DNA of 64,000 bases from Pseudomonas neuropathica (GTDB lineage: Bacteria > Pseudomonadota > Gammaproteobacteria > Pseudomonadales > Pseudomonadaceae). Positions 32,933 to 41,558 of this stretch are shown piece by piece. Every line of letters starts with the position of its first letter. Position 1 is the first letter of the stretch. The notes below the pieces were generated by a model. The model made no database searches and was not told the DNA's origin. It saw only the letters and a program-made list of their open reading frames with translations. The stretch lies in contig NZ_JACOPX010000021.1 in assembly GCF_015461835.1 (NCBI RefSeq), positions 18,431 through 82,430 on the forward strand. Direction: 5' to 3'. The position numbers and the translations under genes are program-made.

Positions 32933-34435
32933 TCAGGCGGCTTGGCGCAGTTCAGGTTTTTCCACGACTTGGCTGCGCGCATCCGTCGGGCCGAACACTT
33001 CGCGCGGTTCCGGGAACAGGCTCAGCAGCGTCAGGTACACCACCGAAGCCAGGCCCAGGGTCACCGGCAAACTGATGTCGATGCCGCCGGCCATTTCACC
33101 CAACGGGCCGACGAACTGCCCCGGCAAATTGACGAAGCACAAACCGACCGCCGCGCTCGGGATCCATGCGCCCAGACCGCGCCAGTTCCAGCCGTGGCTG
33201 AACCAGTAGCGACCGCCCTGTTCGCCGCGCGTGAACACTTGCAGGTCATCCGGGCAGTAGAAGCCGCGACGCACCAAGAGGCCGATGATCATGATCACCA
33301 TCCATGGCGTGGTGCAGGTGATGATCAGCACGGCGAAGGTCGACACGCTCTGCACCAGGTTGGCCGCGAAGCGCCCGATGAAGATGAAGGCAATCGACAG
33401 CACGCCGATCAGCAGCGTCGCTTTCACTCGCGACAGCACGCGAGGGAATACGCTGGACATGTCCAGCCCGGTGCCATACAGCGAGGTGGTGCCGGTGGAC
33501 ATGCCGCCGATCACCGCAATCAGGCACACCGGCAGGAAGAACCAGCTCGGCGACACCGCCAGCAAACCGCCGACATAGTTGTTCGCCGCGATGTAGTCCG
33601 GCGCCTTGATCGCGACGATGGTCGCGGTGGCCAGGCCGAACAGGAACGGGATGAACGTGGCGATCTGCGACAGCACGACCGCTGCCATGATCCGTTGTTT
33701 AGAGGTGTCACGCGGGATGTAACGCGACCAGTCGCCGAGGAACGCGCCGAATGAAATCGGGTTGCTCATGGCTACCAGCGCGGCGCCGATGAACGCGGCC
33801 CAGAAGCCTGGCTGACCGAGGCTCACCGTACCGGCGTAGTTCACATCGAAAGGACCGGCGAAGGCGAAGATGCCCAGCAGGAATAGCAGGCTGGCGCTCC
33901 ACACTGCGATCTTGTTCACCCACAGCAAAAAGCGGAAGCCGTAGATGCACACGGTCAGGACCAGGATCGCGAACAGACCGTAGGCCAGGCCCAAAGTCAG
34001 GTCGGTTTCCGGCAGACCGATCAAGCGTTTCGCACCACCGATCAGCGCATCCCCCGAACTCCACACCGAGAGCGAGAAAAACGCGATAGCGGTCAACAGC
34101 GACAGGAACGAACCGACGATGCGCCCATGCACGCCGAAATGCGCACCCGACGACACGGCATTGTTGGTGCCGTTGAGCGGGCCGAACAGGCCCATCGGTG
34201 CGAGGATCAGCGAGCCAAGCAGCACGCCCGACACAATCGCCCAGACGCCGGCCTGAAAAGACAGACCGAACAGCACCGGGAAACTGCCGAGCACGGCGGT
34301 GGCAAAGGTATTCGAACCACCGAAGATCATCCGGAACAAGTCCGTCGGGCCTGCGCTGCGTTCGTGGTCCGGGATCTGTTCGACCCCGTGGGTTTCAATC
34401 TGCGTAAGGCTTTGGTCGTTGTTGTTGTTATTCAT
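32933..34435 (-). CDS. NCS1-family permease (purine-cytosine permease-like, PA1419-like)
   Basis: A 500-residue inner-membrane protein with twelve predicted helices. The cytoplasmic N-terminus begins with five Asn (MNNNNND), encoded by a short AAC/AAT run, and continues GVEQIPDHERSAGPTDLF, as is usual for NCS1 proteins. Helix 1 has FGGSNTFATAVLGSFPVLFGLSF, with the substrate/Na site Gly-Ser pattern. It is 55 bases after the NTF2-like gene and co-directional with gbuA. It probably transports a nitrogen compound, by context a guanidino acid. Confidence 0.9.
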   Translation of the reverse strand: MNNNNNDQSLTQIETHGVEQIPDHERSAGPTDLFRMIFGGSNTFATAVLGSFPVLFGLSFQAGVWAIVSGVLLGSLILAPMGLFGPLNGTNNAVSSGAHFGVHGRIVGSFLSLLTAIAFFSLSVWSSGDALIGGAKRLIGLPETDLTLGLAYGLFAILVLTVCIYGFRFLLWVNKIAVWSASLLFLLGIFAFAGPFDVNYAGTVSLGQPGFWAAFIGAALVAMSNPISFGAFLGDWSRYIPRDTSKQRIMAAVVLSQIATFIPFLFGLATATIVAIKAPDYIAANNYVGGLLAVSPSWFFLPVCLIAVIGGMSTGTTSLYGTGLDMSSVFPRVLSRVKATLLIGVLSIAFIFIGRFAANLVQSVSTFAVLIITCTTPWMVIMIIGLLVRRGFYCPDDLQVFTRGEQGGRYWFSHGWNWRGLGAWIPSAAVGLCFVNLPGQFVGPLGEMAGGIDISLPVTLGLASVVYLTLLSLFPEPREVFGPTDARSQVVEKPELRQAA

Positions 34436-34490
34436 GATCTGCTCCGATCATAAAGGCGCGCTCATCGTGCGTGAGCGTCACCTGTCTTGG

Positions 34491-34913
34491 CTAAGGGGAT
34501 GGCAGCCCTTCCGGCATTGCGGACAAATGTTCGTGGCAGGCCAGCCAATGGCCTTGTTGTTCTAGGCTCGACGCTTGTTTCTTGAAAACAATCGTCTCGC
34601 GCTCCTGGCTGAAGTGTTGCTCCCCTTGCATGCGCAGCTCGGTGGCCACGTCATGGATGAAAATCGCCACGTCACCTTGCAGGCTGACGAAAGCGTTGCT
34701 CGACGTGCACGCAAGCACCTCGAAGCCATCCTCGGCGCGCCAGCTGTCCCACAAGGCCTGATAGGCGTCGCGCGACAGCAGCGGCTGTTCGAGGGTGTAG
34801 AAAACGAAACTTGCATCGGCGCTGAAGGCGCCGAAGTAAGCTTCGCGATCGTTACGGGCGAAGGCGGTCACCAGATCGGCGGCCGCTTGCAAAACCTGAT
34901 CACGTTCGTTCAT
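34491..34913 (-). CDS. NTF2-like / SnoaL-like protein (PA1420-like)
   Basis: A 140-residue protein with the cone-shaped alpha+beta fold of NTF2-like proteins: a helical N-terminus (ERDQVLQAAADLVTAFARNDREAYFGAF) followed by strands SFVFYT, WRAEDGFEVLACTSSNAFVSLQGDVAIF and a final HWLACHEHLSAMP. The ATG at 34913 lies 10 bases after the gbuA stop and fits translational coupling. Its role in guanidinobutyrate use is unknown; the P. aeruginosa locus has a small gene at the same place. Confidence 0.85.
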   Translation of the reverse strand: MNERDQVLQAAADLVTAFARNDREAYFGAFSADASFVFYTLEQPLLSRDAYQALWDSWRAEDGFEVLACTSSNAFVSLQGDVAIFIHDVATELRMQGEQHFSQERETIVFKKQASSLEQQGHWLACHEHLSAMPEGLPSP

Positions 34914-34923
34914 GACCCGACCC

Positions 34924-35874
34924 TCAGCGATGGACCACGCCAGGCAGTACGCAGAGCATTTCGTACAGCAGGTTGGCGGCCAGCAGCGAGGTGTTGCCGG
35001 TGGTGTCATAAGCGGGCGAGACTTCTACCAGATCGCAACCGATCAGGTCGAGGCCTTGGCAGCCGCGAACGATTTCAATCGCCTGAATGGTCGTCAGACC
35101 ACCGATTTCCGGGGTGCCGGTGCCCGGTGCCCAGGCCGGATCGATGCCGTCGATGTCGAAGCTCAAATAAACCGGACCGCCGCCGACTTTCTCGCGCACT
35201 TCGGCCATCAGTGGCGCCAGCGACTTGTGCCAGCACTCTTCGGCTTGAACAACGCGGAAGCCCTGATCGCGGCTCCAGTTGAAGTCATCAGCGGTGTAAC
35301 CCTGCGCACGCAAACCAATTTGCACCACGCGGTCGCAGTCCAGAAGGCCTTCTTCGACGGCGCGACGGAAGGTCGTACCGTGAGCAATCTTCTCGCCGAA
35401 CATGTGATCGTTGACGTCAGCGTGAGCATCGATGTGCACCAGACCGACCTTGCCGTGCTTTTTATGAATCGCCCGCAGGATCGGCAGGGTGATGGTGTGG
35501 TCGCCACCCAGGGTCATCGGGATCACGTTGTGCTCGAGGATGTTGTCGTAGGCTTCTTCGATGATGCGCACGGCGTCGAGCAGGTTGAAGGTGTTGATCG
35601 CCACGTCACCGATATCGGCGACCGACAGCGAGTCGAATGGCGCCGCGCCGGTGGCCATGTTGTACGGGCGAATCATCACCGATTCGGTGCGGATGTCGCG
35701 TGGCCCGAAGCGGGTGCCGGGGCGCAGCGAAGTACCGATGTCCAGGGGCACGCCAACAAAGGCAGCGTCCAGGCCAGCGGCGGTCGGTACATGGGGGAGT
35801 CGGAGCATGGTGGCGATGCCGCCGAAGCGCGGCATTTCGTTGCCGCCCAGTGGTTGGTGAAGAATCTTGTCCAC
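34924..35874 (-). CDS. gbuA: Guanidinobutyrase (agmatinase/ureohydrolase family)
   Basis: A 316-residue ureohydrolase that should hydrolyse 4-guanidinobutyrate to GABA and urea, the second part of the arginine dehydrogenase / transaminase route. The three manganese-binding motifs are present: GGDHTIT near 123, HIDAHADVND near 147 and SFDIDGIDP near 237. The start is the GTG at 35874 with GAGG ahead. Size and gene neighbours (LysR divergent; NTF2-like, NCS1 and SSS genes downstream) match gbuA/PA1421. An agmatinase activity cannot be excluded from sequence alone. Confidence 0.92.
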   Translation of the reverse strand: MDKILHQPLGGNEMPRFGGIATMLRLPHVPTAAGLDAAFVGVPLDIGTSLRPGTRFGPRDIRTESVMIRPYNMATGAAPFDSLSVADIGDVAINTFNLLDAVRIIEEAYDNILEHNVIPMTLGGDHTITLPILRAIHKKHGKVGLVHIDAHADVNDHMFGEKIAHGTTFRRAVEEGLLDCDRVVQIGLRAQGYTADDFNWSRDQGFRVVQAEECWHKSLAPLMAEVREKVGGGPVYLSFDIDGIDPAWAPGTGTPEIGGLTTIQAIEIVRGCQGLDLIGCDLVEVSPAYDTTGNTSLLAANLLYEMLCVLPGVVHR

Positions 35875-35997
35875 GGGTAAGGCCTCATCGTCTTTGTTTT
35901 ATTTATGTCGGCGCGCCGTGGAGCACGGGTTCGGACGCCGCTGTGGGGCCGATGATGCGAAATGTAGTGGGGGGAAAGAATCGCTACGGGCAAAAAC

Positions 35998-36021
35998 TTA
36001 GTTCAGATTTTTCTAAACTAA
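35998..36021. promoter_or_regulatory. Candidate GbuR operator
   Basis: TTAGTTCAGA (35998-36007) and TCTAAACTAA (36012-36021) form an inverted repeat with one mismatch around TTTT. It lies 124 bases ahead of gbuA and 249 ahead of gbuR and is by far the best palindrome in the intergenic region, as expected for a LysR-type activator site. Confidence 0.6.
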
Positions 36022-36080
36022 TGGCGAGGCTGGGATTAGACTTTGGCGGGTTCAAGATTGTGATCGGCTGGATATTGCTG

Positions 36081-36228
36081 CCCTCACCCCAGCCCTCTCC
36101 CCTAGGAGAGGGAGCTGATCTCCATTGCGTTCGAATCCTGAGTTCGACTCGATATCACAGGTCGATGTGCATCCTGAGAACACCGCGGTCGGCTCCCTCT
36201 CCCTCCGGGAGAGGGCTGGGGTGAGGGA
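36081..36228. repeat. REP-like inverted pair (CCCTCACCCCAGCCCTCTCCC type)
   Basis: CCCTCACCCCAGCCCTCTCCC and its reverse complement face each other about 80 bases apart, upstream of gbuR. The rest of the 395-base gbuA-gbuR gap holds only the operator-like palindrome at 35998-36021. Confidence 0.82.
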
Positions 36229-36269
36229 AGGTTCTATCAGGCAACACATCTCTAAAGCCCGGAGTAGAC

Positions 36270-37163
36270 ATGGCCAACGCTTTACCCGACCTGAAACTGT
36301 TGCGCATCTTCGTCAGCGTCGTGCGTCATCAGGGTTTTGCCAACGCACAGCAGGAACTCAACCTGTCGACCTCGGCGATCAGCACCTACATGAGCCAGCT
36401 CGAAGCCGCGCTCGGCCTGGTGTTGTGCCATCGCGGGCGTGGCGGGTTCAGCCTGACCAGCAAGGGTGAGCTGTTCCATCAGGAAACCCTGCGCCTGCTC
36501 GCCGAGCTCGAAGGTTTCGAGCAATACGCCGCCGCGCTCAAGGGCGAATTGCGTGGCACGCTCAACCTCGGCGTCATCGATTCCACCGTCAGCGACAAGG
36601 CCTTGCCGTTCGCCGAAGCCATCGGCGCTTACAGTCAGGAACACCCGGCGGTGCATTTGCATTTGTCGGTGATGAGCCCGTACGAACTGCAACTCGGTGT
36701 GCAGGACAACCGTCTCGATCTGGCCATCGGTGCGTTTTCCACGCGCATGAGCGGTCTGGTCTACATGCCGCTGTACCGTGAACAGCACTGGTTGTATTGC
36801 AGTAGCCGCCATCCGTTATTCAACGAGCGGCGGATTCCCGAACAAGTCATCACCCAGCAACGCATGGTCGGGCGCGGTTACTGGAGCCAGGCCGAGCTGG
36901 CCCGGCACGGCTTCAAACACAGCGCCGCCACCGTGGAAAGCATGGAAGCGCAGCTGATTCTGGTGCTGTCCGGCGCCTACATCGGCTACTTGCCGGAGCA
37001 TTACGCTCAGGCTTGGGCCGACAAGGGTGACTTGCGTGTGTTGCTGCCGGCGACCTTCGGTTACCAGGCGCCGTTTTCGATGATCATGCGCCGCGGCCGA
37101 AGTCGCGAGCCGCTGATCCAGACCTTCCGTGATTTGCTTAAAGCACAGCTCAATCAGGCCTAA
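36270..37163 (+). CDS. gbuR: LysR-family regulator of guanidinobutyrase
   Basis: A 297-residue LTTR, divergent from gbuA. The HTH lies in FANAQQELNLSTSAISTYMSQLEAALG (about 22-48), with the effector domain from about 93 (GTLNLGVIDSTVSDKALPFAEAIG). In P. aeruginosa GbuR is required for induction of gbuA by 4-guanidinobutyrate, and the same gene arrangement here supports the same job. It is followed 5 bases later by the DTW-domain gene, so the two are probably translated from one message although functionally unrelated. Confidence 0.88.
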   Translation: MANALPDLKLLRIFVSVVRHQGFANAQQELNLSTSAISTYMSQLEAALGLVLCHRGRGGFSLTSKGELFHQETLRLLAELEGFEQYAAALKGELRGTLNLGVIDSTVSDKALPFAEAIGAYSQEHPAVHLHLSVMSPYELQLGVQDNRLDLAIGAFSTRMSGLVYMPLYREQHWLYCSSRHPLFNERRIPEQVITQQRMVGRGYWSQAELARHGFKHSAATVESMEAQLILVLSGAYIGYLPEHYAQAWADKGDLRVLLPATFGYQAPFSMIMRRGRSREPLIQTFRDLLKAQLNQA

Positions 37164-37168
37164 GAACG

Positions 37169-37765
37169 ATGTCCAGACCTCAATGCCCGCGCTGCTCGCG
37201 CCCACAAACCCATTGCCTGTGCCCACTGATCCCCAGCCTCGACAGTCGCACGCGGGTGTTGCTGTTGCAGCATCCGAGCGAGGTTAATCACGCGTTGAAT
37301 ACCGCGCGTCTGGCAGCCCTGGGATTGAGCAATGCCGAGCTGATCGTCGGTGAGGTGTTCGAGGATTTGCCGGCACTGTTGAGCCGCCCGGGGTATCAGG
37401 CGCGGTTGTTGTTCCCTGCCGACGATGCGCAACCGATGCAGGCTTACGGCGAGTCTGATGAACCACTGTTGCTGGTCGTTCCGGATGGCACCTGGCGCAA
37501 GGCGCGCAAGATGTTGCACCTTAATCCGCTGCTGGCGGCGCTGCCACGGGTGACGCTGGCCGAGGGCGGGGTGTCGCGGTATCGCTTGCGCAAGGCACCG
37601 GGACCTGGGGCGCTGTCGACCATTGAGGCGATTGTGCAGGCGTTGCAGACGCTGGAGGCGCCGGCGTCATTCGAGCCGTTGCTCAAGCCGTTCGAAGCGT
37701 TGATCGAGGGGCAGATTGCGGCGATGGGGGCGGAGACCTTCCAGCGTAACCATGCCGATAGATAA
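37169..37765 (+). CDS. DTW-domain protein, probable tRNA-uridine aminocarboxypropyltransferase (TapT-like)
   Basis: A 198-residue member of the DTW family (SPOUT-related). The DGTW motif is in LLVVPDGTWRKARKM near 107-116. The N-terminal cysteine motif CPRCSRPQTHCLC looks like a metal site. Other family segments are LLLQHPSEVNHALNTARLAAL and YRLRKAPGPGALSTIEAI. E. coli TapT (YfiP) uses SAM to form acp3U at tRNA position 47, and this is the likely reaction here. The gene follows gbuR by 5 bases. Confidence 0.88.
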   Translation: MSRPQCPRCSRPQTHCLCPLIPSLDSRTRVLLLQHPSEVNHALNTARLAALGLSNAELIVGEVFEDLPALLSRPGYQARLLFPADDAQPMQAYGESDEPLLLVVPDGTWRKARKMLHLNPLLAALPRVTLAEGGVSRYRLRKAPGPGALSTIEAIVQALQTLEAPASFEPLLKPFEALIEGQIAAMGAETFQRNHADR

Positions 37766-37781
37766 TTGTCGTTTGGACTGG

Positions 37782-37855
37782 CGCTATCGCGAGCAGGCTC
37801 ACTCCTACAGGGGGAACGCATTCCAAATGTAGGAGTGAGCCTGCTCGCGATAGCA
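37782..37855. repeat. REP-like inverted pair, tail-to-tail
   Basis: GCTATCGCGAGCAGGCTCACTCCTACAGG comes first and TGTAGGAGTGAGCCTGCTCGCGATAGC second, the opposite order to the other pairs, with GGGAACGCATTCCAAA between them. It lies between two convergent genes. Confidence 0.87.
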
Positions 37856-37886
37856 ATTGTTCAGTCAACGCAGGTTACAGCGAGAT

Positions 37887-39248
37887 TTACCGTTCGCGCA
37901 TCGCCTCGGTCCGCGCTTTCAGCACGGGTTTGAGCAGGTAATCCAAGACACTTTTCTCCCCGGTAATAATGTCCACCGTCGCCACCATCCCCGGAATAAT
38001 CAGCAACGGTTTCACATCCCCACCCAAATGGTTTTTATCGGTACGCACCTGAATCAGATAAAAGCTGTTGCCCTTGTCATCGGTAATCGTGTCCGCACCG
38101 ATCAATTCCAGCTTGGCACTCAGCCCACCGTAAATCGTGTAGTCGTAGGCACTGAACTTGACCATGGCTTTCTGGCCCGGATGCAGGAACGCGACGTCCT
38201 GCGGGCGCACCTTGGCCTCGATCAGCAGGTTGTCTTCCAGCGGCACGATTTCGACCATGTCGCTGCCCGGCTGAACCACACCGCCAATGGTGTTGACCTT
38301 CAATTGCTTGATCACGCCATGCACCGGTGAGGTCACGGTGGTGCGGCTGACACGGTCGTCGATGGCGATGCTGGTGGCAGTGATTTTCGACAGGTCCGTA
38401 CGTTTCTCGTTCAGCTCCTTGGCCGCCTCGGAACGGAAGGTCTGCTCGGATTCGTCGATCTTGCTGCGGATCTCGGCAATCGCCGATTCGGCGCGGGGAA
38501 TCGCCAGCGTGGTGGCGTTCAGCGAGCCACGGATTTCCACGGCGCTGCGTTTCAGCCGGAGGATTTCCACGGGTGACACCGCACCGGTTTTCACCAGCGG
38601 TTCAGACATGTTCATCTCTTGCTGCAACAGCGCCAGGCTGGAACTGAATTGGCCCTGTTTGGAACGAAACTCCGCCAGCTCCTGAGTCTTCTGCCGCAGC
38701 TGTTCGCTAAGCGTACGCTGTTCGCTGGCCAGTCGGCGCTGGCGCTGGTCGTACAGCGAGCGTTCGTCTTCGGCGACTTGCGGTGCCTTGGCGATCACCT
38801 CATCGGAGAGCTTGAACGGCCGGCCTTCGGCCTCCGCCGACAGCCGCTCGACCTGCGCGGTCAATGCATAACGATCGGCCTCGCTCTCACCCTTGTTCGA
38901 GCGAAAGCGTGTGTCATCCAGGCGCAGCAACGTGTCGCCCTTGTTCACCATTTGTCCTTCGCGGACGAAAATCTCGGTGACGATCCCGCCTTCAAGGTTC
39001 TGGATCACCTGCACCTTGCTCGATGGAATCGCCTTGCCTTCGCCCATGGTCACTTCTTCGAGCACGGCGAATTTGGCCCAGACCACCGCGCTGATCAACA
39101 GCGCCGCCGCCAGCCACACGGTGATTCGCGACCAGCGCGGCGAATCCTGTAACGAGGCACCGGCGGTTTCCGGCATGAATTCGGCTTCGGCGCTTTTGCC
39201 GAAACTGTCGAAGTAGCCGCGCGATTTGCTATCGGAGGAAGCAGACAT
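37887..39248 (-). CDS. Type I secretion membrane-fusion (HlyD-family) adaptor, LapC/MapC-like
   Basis: A 453-residue periplasmic adaptor for the RTX adhesin exporter. The ATG at 39248 is the start. A short cytoplasmic N-terminus is followed by one membrane helix (ITVWLAAALLISAVVWAKFAVLEEV, about 44-68), a lipoyl-like segment VIQNLEGGIVTEIFVREGQMVNKGDTLLRLDD, a long coiled coil (about 140-300, rich in Arg, Glu and Gln) and the C-terminal beta-barrel domain. It bridges the inner-membrane ABC transporter and the TolC-like channel. It is the last gene of the three-gene operon, 10 bases after the transporter gene. Confidence 0.92.
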   Translation of the reverse strand: MSASSDSKSRGYFDSFGKSAEAEFMPETAGASLQDSPRWSRITVWLAAALLISAVVWAKFAVLEEVTMGEGKAIPSSKVQVIQNLEGGIVTEIFVREGQMVNKGDTLLRLDDTRFRSNKGESEADRYALTAQVERLSAEAEGRPFKLSDEVIAKAPQVAEDERSLYDQRQRRLASEQRTLSEQLRQKTQELAEFRSKQGQFSSSLALLQQEMNMSEPLVKTGAVSPVEILRLKRSAVEIRGSLNATTLAIPRAESAIAEIRSKIDESEQTFRSEAAKELNEKRTDLSKITATSIAIDDRVSRTTVTSPVHGVIKQLKVNTIGGVVQPGSDMVEIVPLEDNLLIEAKVRPQDVAFLHPGQKAMVKFSAYDYTIYGGLSAKLELIGADTITDDKGNSFYLIQVRTDKNHLGGDVKPLLIIPGMVATVDIITGEKSVLDYLLKPVLKARTEAMRER

Positions 39249-39258
39249 GGGGCAACTC

Positions 39259-41418
39259 CTAAACCGCCGCCGAGCCGACACGGCCCTTGCGCAGCGCATC
39301 GATGACCGCTTCTTTCGGACCGTCGGCGACGACCCGGCCGTTGTCCAGCACCAGCAAGCGGTCCACCAGACTCAGCATTGAAGTGCGGTGGGTGACCAGC
39401 AGCAGTGTCTTGCCTTGCACCCAGCCGTGCAGCTTCTGCCGCAGTTGGTCTTCGCTGCTGTTGTCCATGGCACTGGTGGGTTCGTCGAGCAGCATGATCG
39501 GCGGGTCGAGCAGCAGCGATCGCGCCAGCAAAACGGCCTGACGTTGACCGCCGGAGAGCAATTGCCCGCGCTCGCCCACCGGCCGGTCGAAACCTTGCGG
39601 ATGCTGGCGGGCAAGTTCGGTAACGCCCGTCAGTTCGGCGACTTCGAGCATCCGCGCATCGCTGATGTAACGTGCGCCGAGGGTCAGGTTGTCACGCAGG
39701 CTGCCGGCCAGCACCGGCAGATCGTGAGCGACGTAGCCGATCTGCTGACGCAGGTCAGCAACATCAAGTTGGCGCAGGTCGAGGCCGTCGAGCAGCAGTT
39801 GGCCTTCCTCGGGTTCATAAAAGCCCATGACCAATCGCGCCAAGGTGCTTTTGCCCGAGCCGCTGCGGCCGATGATGCCGACTCGTTCACCGGGTTTCAG
39901 GCTGAACGAAACATTGCTCAGTGCCGGCGCATTCTGGCCGTTGTAATGAAAGGTCACGCCGTTGACGTCCAGCGCGCCTTGCAGTTGCGTGCGCTCCAGC
40001 GGCCGCTGCTTGCCGTCGCGTTCCTGCGGCAGGGCCATCAGCGCATCGGTGCTTTTCATGGTCAGTTGCGCTTGCTGATAGCGGGTGATCAGCCCGGCAA
40101 TCTGCCCCAGCGGCGCAAGTACACGGCTGCCGAGCATGTAACTGGCGACCAGCGCACCGACGCTGAGGTTACCAGCGATGATGCTGTAGACCCCGGCGAC
40201 AATCGTCGCCATCCCCGAGAATTGTTGAATGAACAATGTGCCGTTAGTGGCCAGCGCCGACAGATTGCGTGCGTGGCTGTCGAGGCGGGTGAGGGCGCCG
40301 TGGGTGCTCTCCCATTTGTGCTGGCGCTCGCTTTCGGCGCTGCAAGCCTTGAGGGTTTCCAGGCCACCGAGGGTTTCGATCAGCACCGCCTGGCGTTCGG
40401 CGCCTAGGCTCAGGCTTTTCTGCACGGTGTCGCGCAGGCGCACCTGAATCGCCAGGGCAAAGATAATCGTGATCGGAAACGCCAGCAGCGGAATCACCAC
40501 CAGCCAGCCGCCGAGCAGGCCGATCACCACCAGCATCAGCACGACGAAGGGCAGGTCGATCAGGCTGGTCAGGGTCACCGCTGTGAGGAATTCACGCAGG
40601 CCCTGAAAGTCATGAATGCTCTGGGCGAAACCGCCAATGGTCGCCGGCCGTGCCTTCATCGACATGCCGGTGATGCGTTCAAATAAAGTCGCGGAAAGGA
40701 TCACATCGGTTTTCTTGCCGGCGGTGTCGAGCAGGTGCGCACGGACCACCCGCAGGACCAGTTCAAACCCGGTGCCGATCAGCAAACCGATCGACAGCAC
40801 CCACAAGGTCGAGGTGGCCTGATTCGGCACCACGCGGTCGTAGGTCTGCATGACGAACAGCGGCACCATCAGGCCTAAAAGGTTGATCAGGAAACTGGCG
40901 AGAATCGCATCGCTGTAGAGCCATTTCGACAGCTTCAGGGTGTCGCGAAACCACGCATGCACCCGTGGCACCAGCGGCGAGCGCAGGTCTTCGAGTTCGT
41001 GGCGCGGCCGAGCGAACAAGGCTTGGCCGCTGTAGTGCTCATTGAGTTCGTCGCGGCTGATCCATTGCTCACCGCCGTCGGCTTCGCTGGGCAGGATCAG
41101 CGCTTTGCCGTCTTCGCCGAAACGCCGCAATACGGCGGTGCGGCCGTTGTTGAGCAGCAGCAGAATCGGCAGATTCAGTGGTGAAATGTCTTTCAGTTCA
41201 CGGCGCAGAATCCGCGCCTGCAACCCGGCCCGGGCGGCTGCGCGGGGCAGCAGGTCGAGGCTCAGGCGTTGCTTGTTCAGCGGCAGCCCGGCACTCAGGC
41301 TGGCGCGGCTGACTGTCGCGCCATGCAGTTTGCAGAGGATCAACAGACCGTCGAGTAACGGATCATCGAAGCTCAGCCGCGGATCGATCCCGGTGTGGCC
41401 GGGTTCCATGCTGGTCAT
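39259..41418 (-). CDS. Type I secretion ABC transporter (RTX exporter, LapB/MapB-like)
   Basis: A 719-residue transporter with three parts: an N-terminal C39-like domain (about 20-140) that lacks a recognisable protease Cys/His pair, six membrane helices (about 165-440) and an ATPase domain. The ATPase has Walker A IGRSGSGKST, signature LLSGGQRQAVLLAR, Walker B IMLLDEPTSAMD and the switch His in VTHRTSML. The degenerate peptidase-like domain is the usual docking site for RTX substrates. It should export the adhesin encoded divergently at 43450-52788, with the HlyD and TolC-like proteins. Confidence 0.93.
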   Translation of the reverse strand: MTSMEPGHTGIDPRLSFDDPLLDGLLILCKLHGATVSRASLSAGLPLNKQRLSLDLLPRAAARAGLQARILRRELKDISPLNLPILLLLNNGRTAVLRRFGEDGKALILPSEADGGEQWISRDELNEHYSGQALFARPRHELEDLRSPLVPRVHAWFRDTLKLSKWLYSDAILASFLINLLGLMVPLFVMQTYDRVVPNQATSTLWVLSIGLLIGTGFELVLRVVRAHLLDTAGKKTDVILSATLFERITGMSMKARPATIGGFAQSIHDFQGLREFLTAVTLTSLIDLPFVVLMLVVIGLLGGWLVVIPLLAFPITIIFALAIQVRLRDTVQKSLSLGAERQAVLIETLGGLETLKACSAESERQHKWESTHGALTRLDSHARNLSALATNGTLFIQQFSGMATIVAGVYSIIAGNLSVGALVASYMLGSRVLAPLGQIAGLITRYQQAQLTMKSTDALMALPQERDGKQRPLERTQLQGALDVNGVTFHYNGQNAPALSNVSFSLKPGERVGIIGRSGSGKSTLARLVMGFYEPEEGQLLLDGLDLRQLDVADLRQQIGYVAHDLPVLAGSLRDNLTLGARYISDARMLEVAELTGVTELARQHPQGFDRPVGERGQLLSGGQRQAVLLARSLLLDPPIMLLDEPTSAMDNSSEDQLRQKLHGWVQGKTLLLVTHRTSMLSLVDRLLVLDNGRVVADGPKEAVIDALRKGRVGSAAV

Positions 41419-41448
41419 ATTGATCGCCTCTGTTGAACGGGCTCAGGT

Positions 41449-41551
41449 TGATCGTTCCCACGCTCTGCGTGGGAATGCCTCTAGGGACGCTCTGCGTCCA
41501 GTGACGCGGAGCGTCACGGGCTGCGTTCCCACGCAGAGCGTGGGAACGATC
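41449..41551. repeat. REP-like inverted repeat within the secretion operon
   Basis: GATCGTTCCCACGCTCTGCGTGGGAA at the left pairs with TTCCCACGCAGAGCGTGGGAACGATC at the right; a further internal pair (GACGCTCTGCGTC, GACGCGGAGCGTC) gives a complex foldback. It sits in the 140 bases between the TolC-like and ABC transporter genes and may uncouple their expression. Confidence 0.82.
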
Positions 41552-41558
41552 AAGATCG

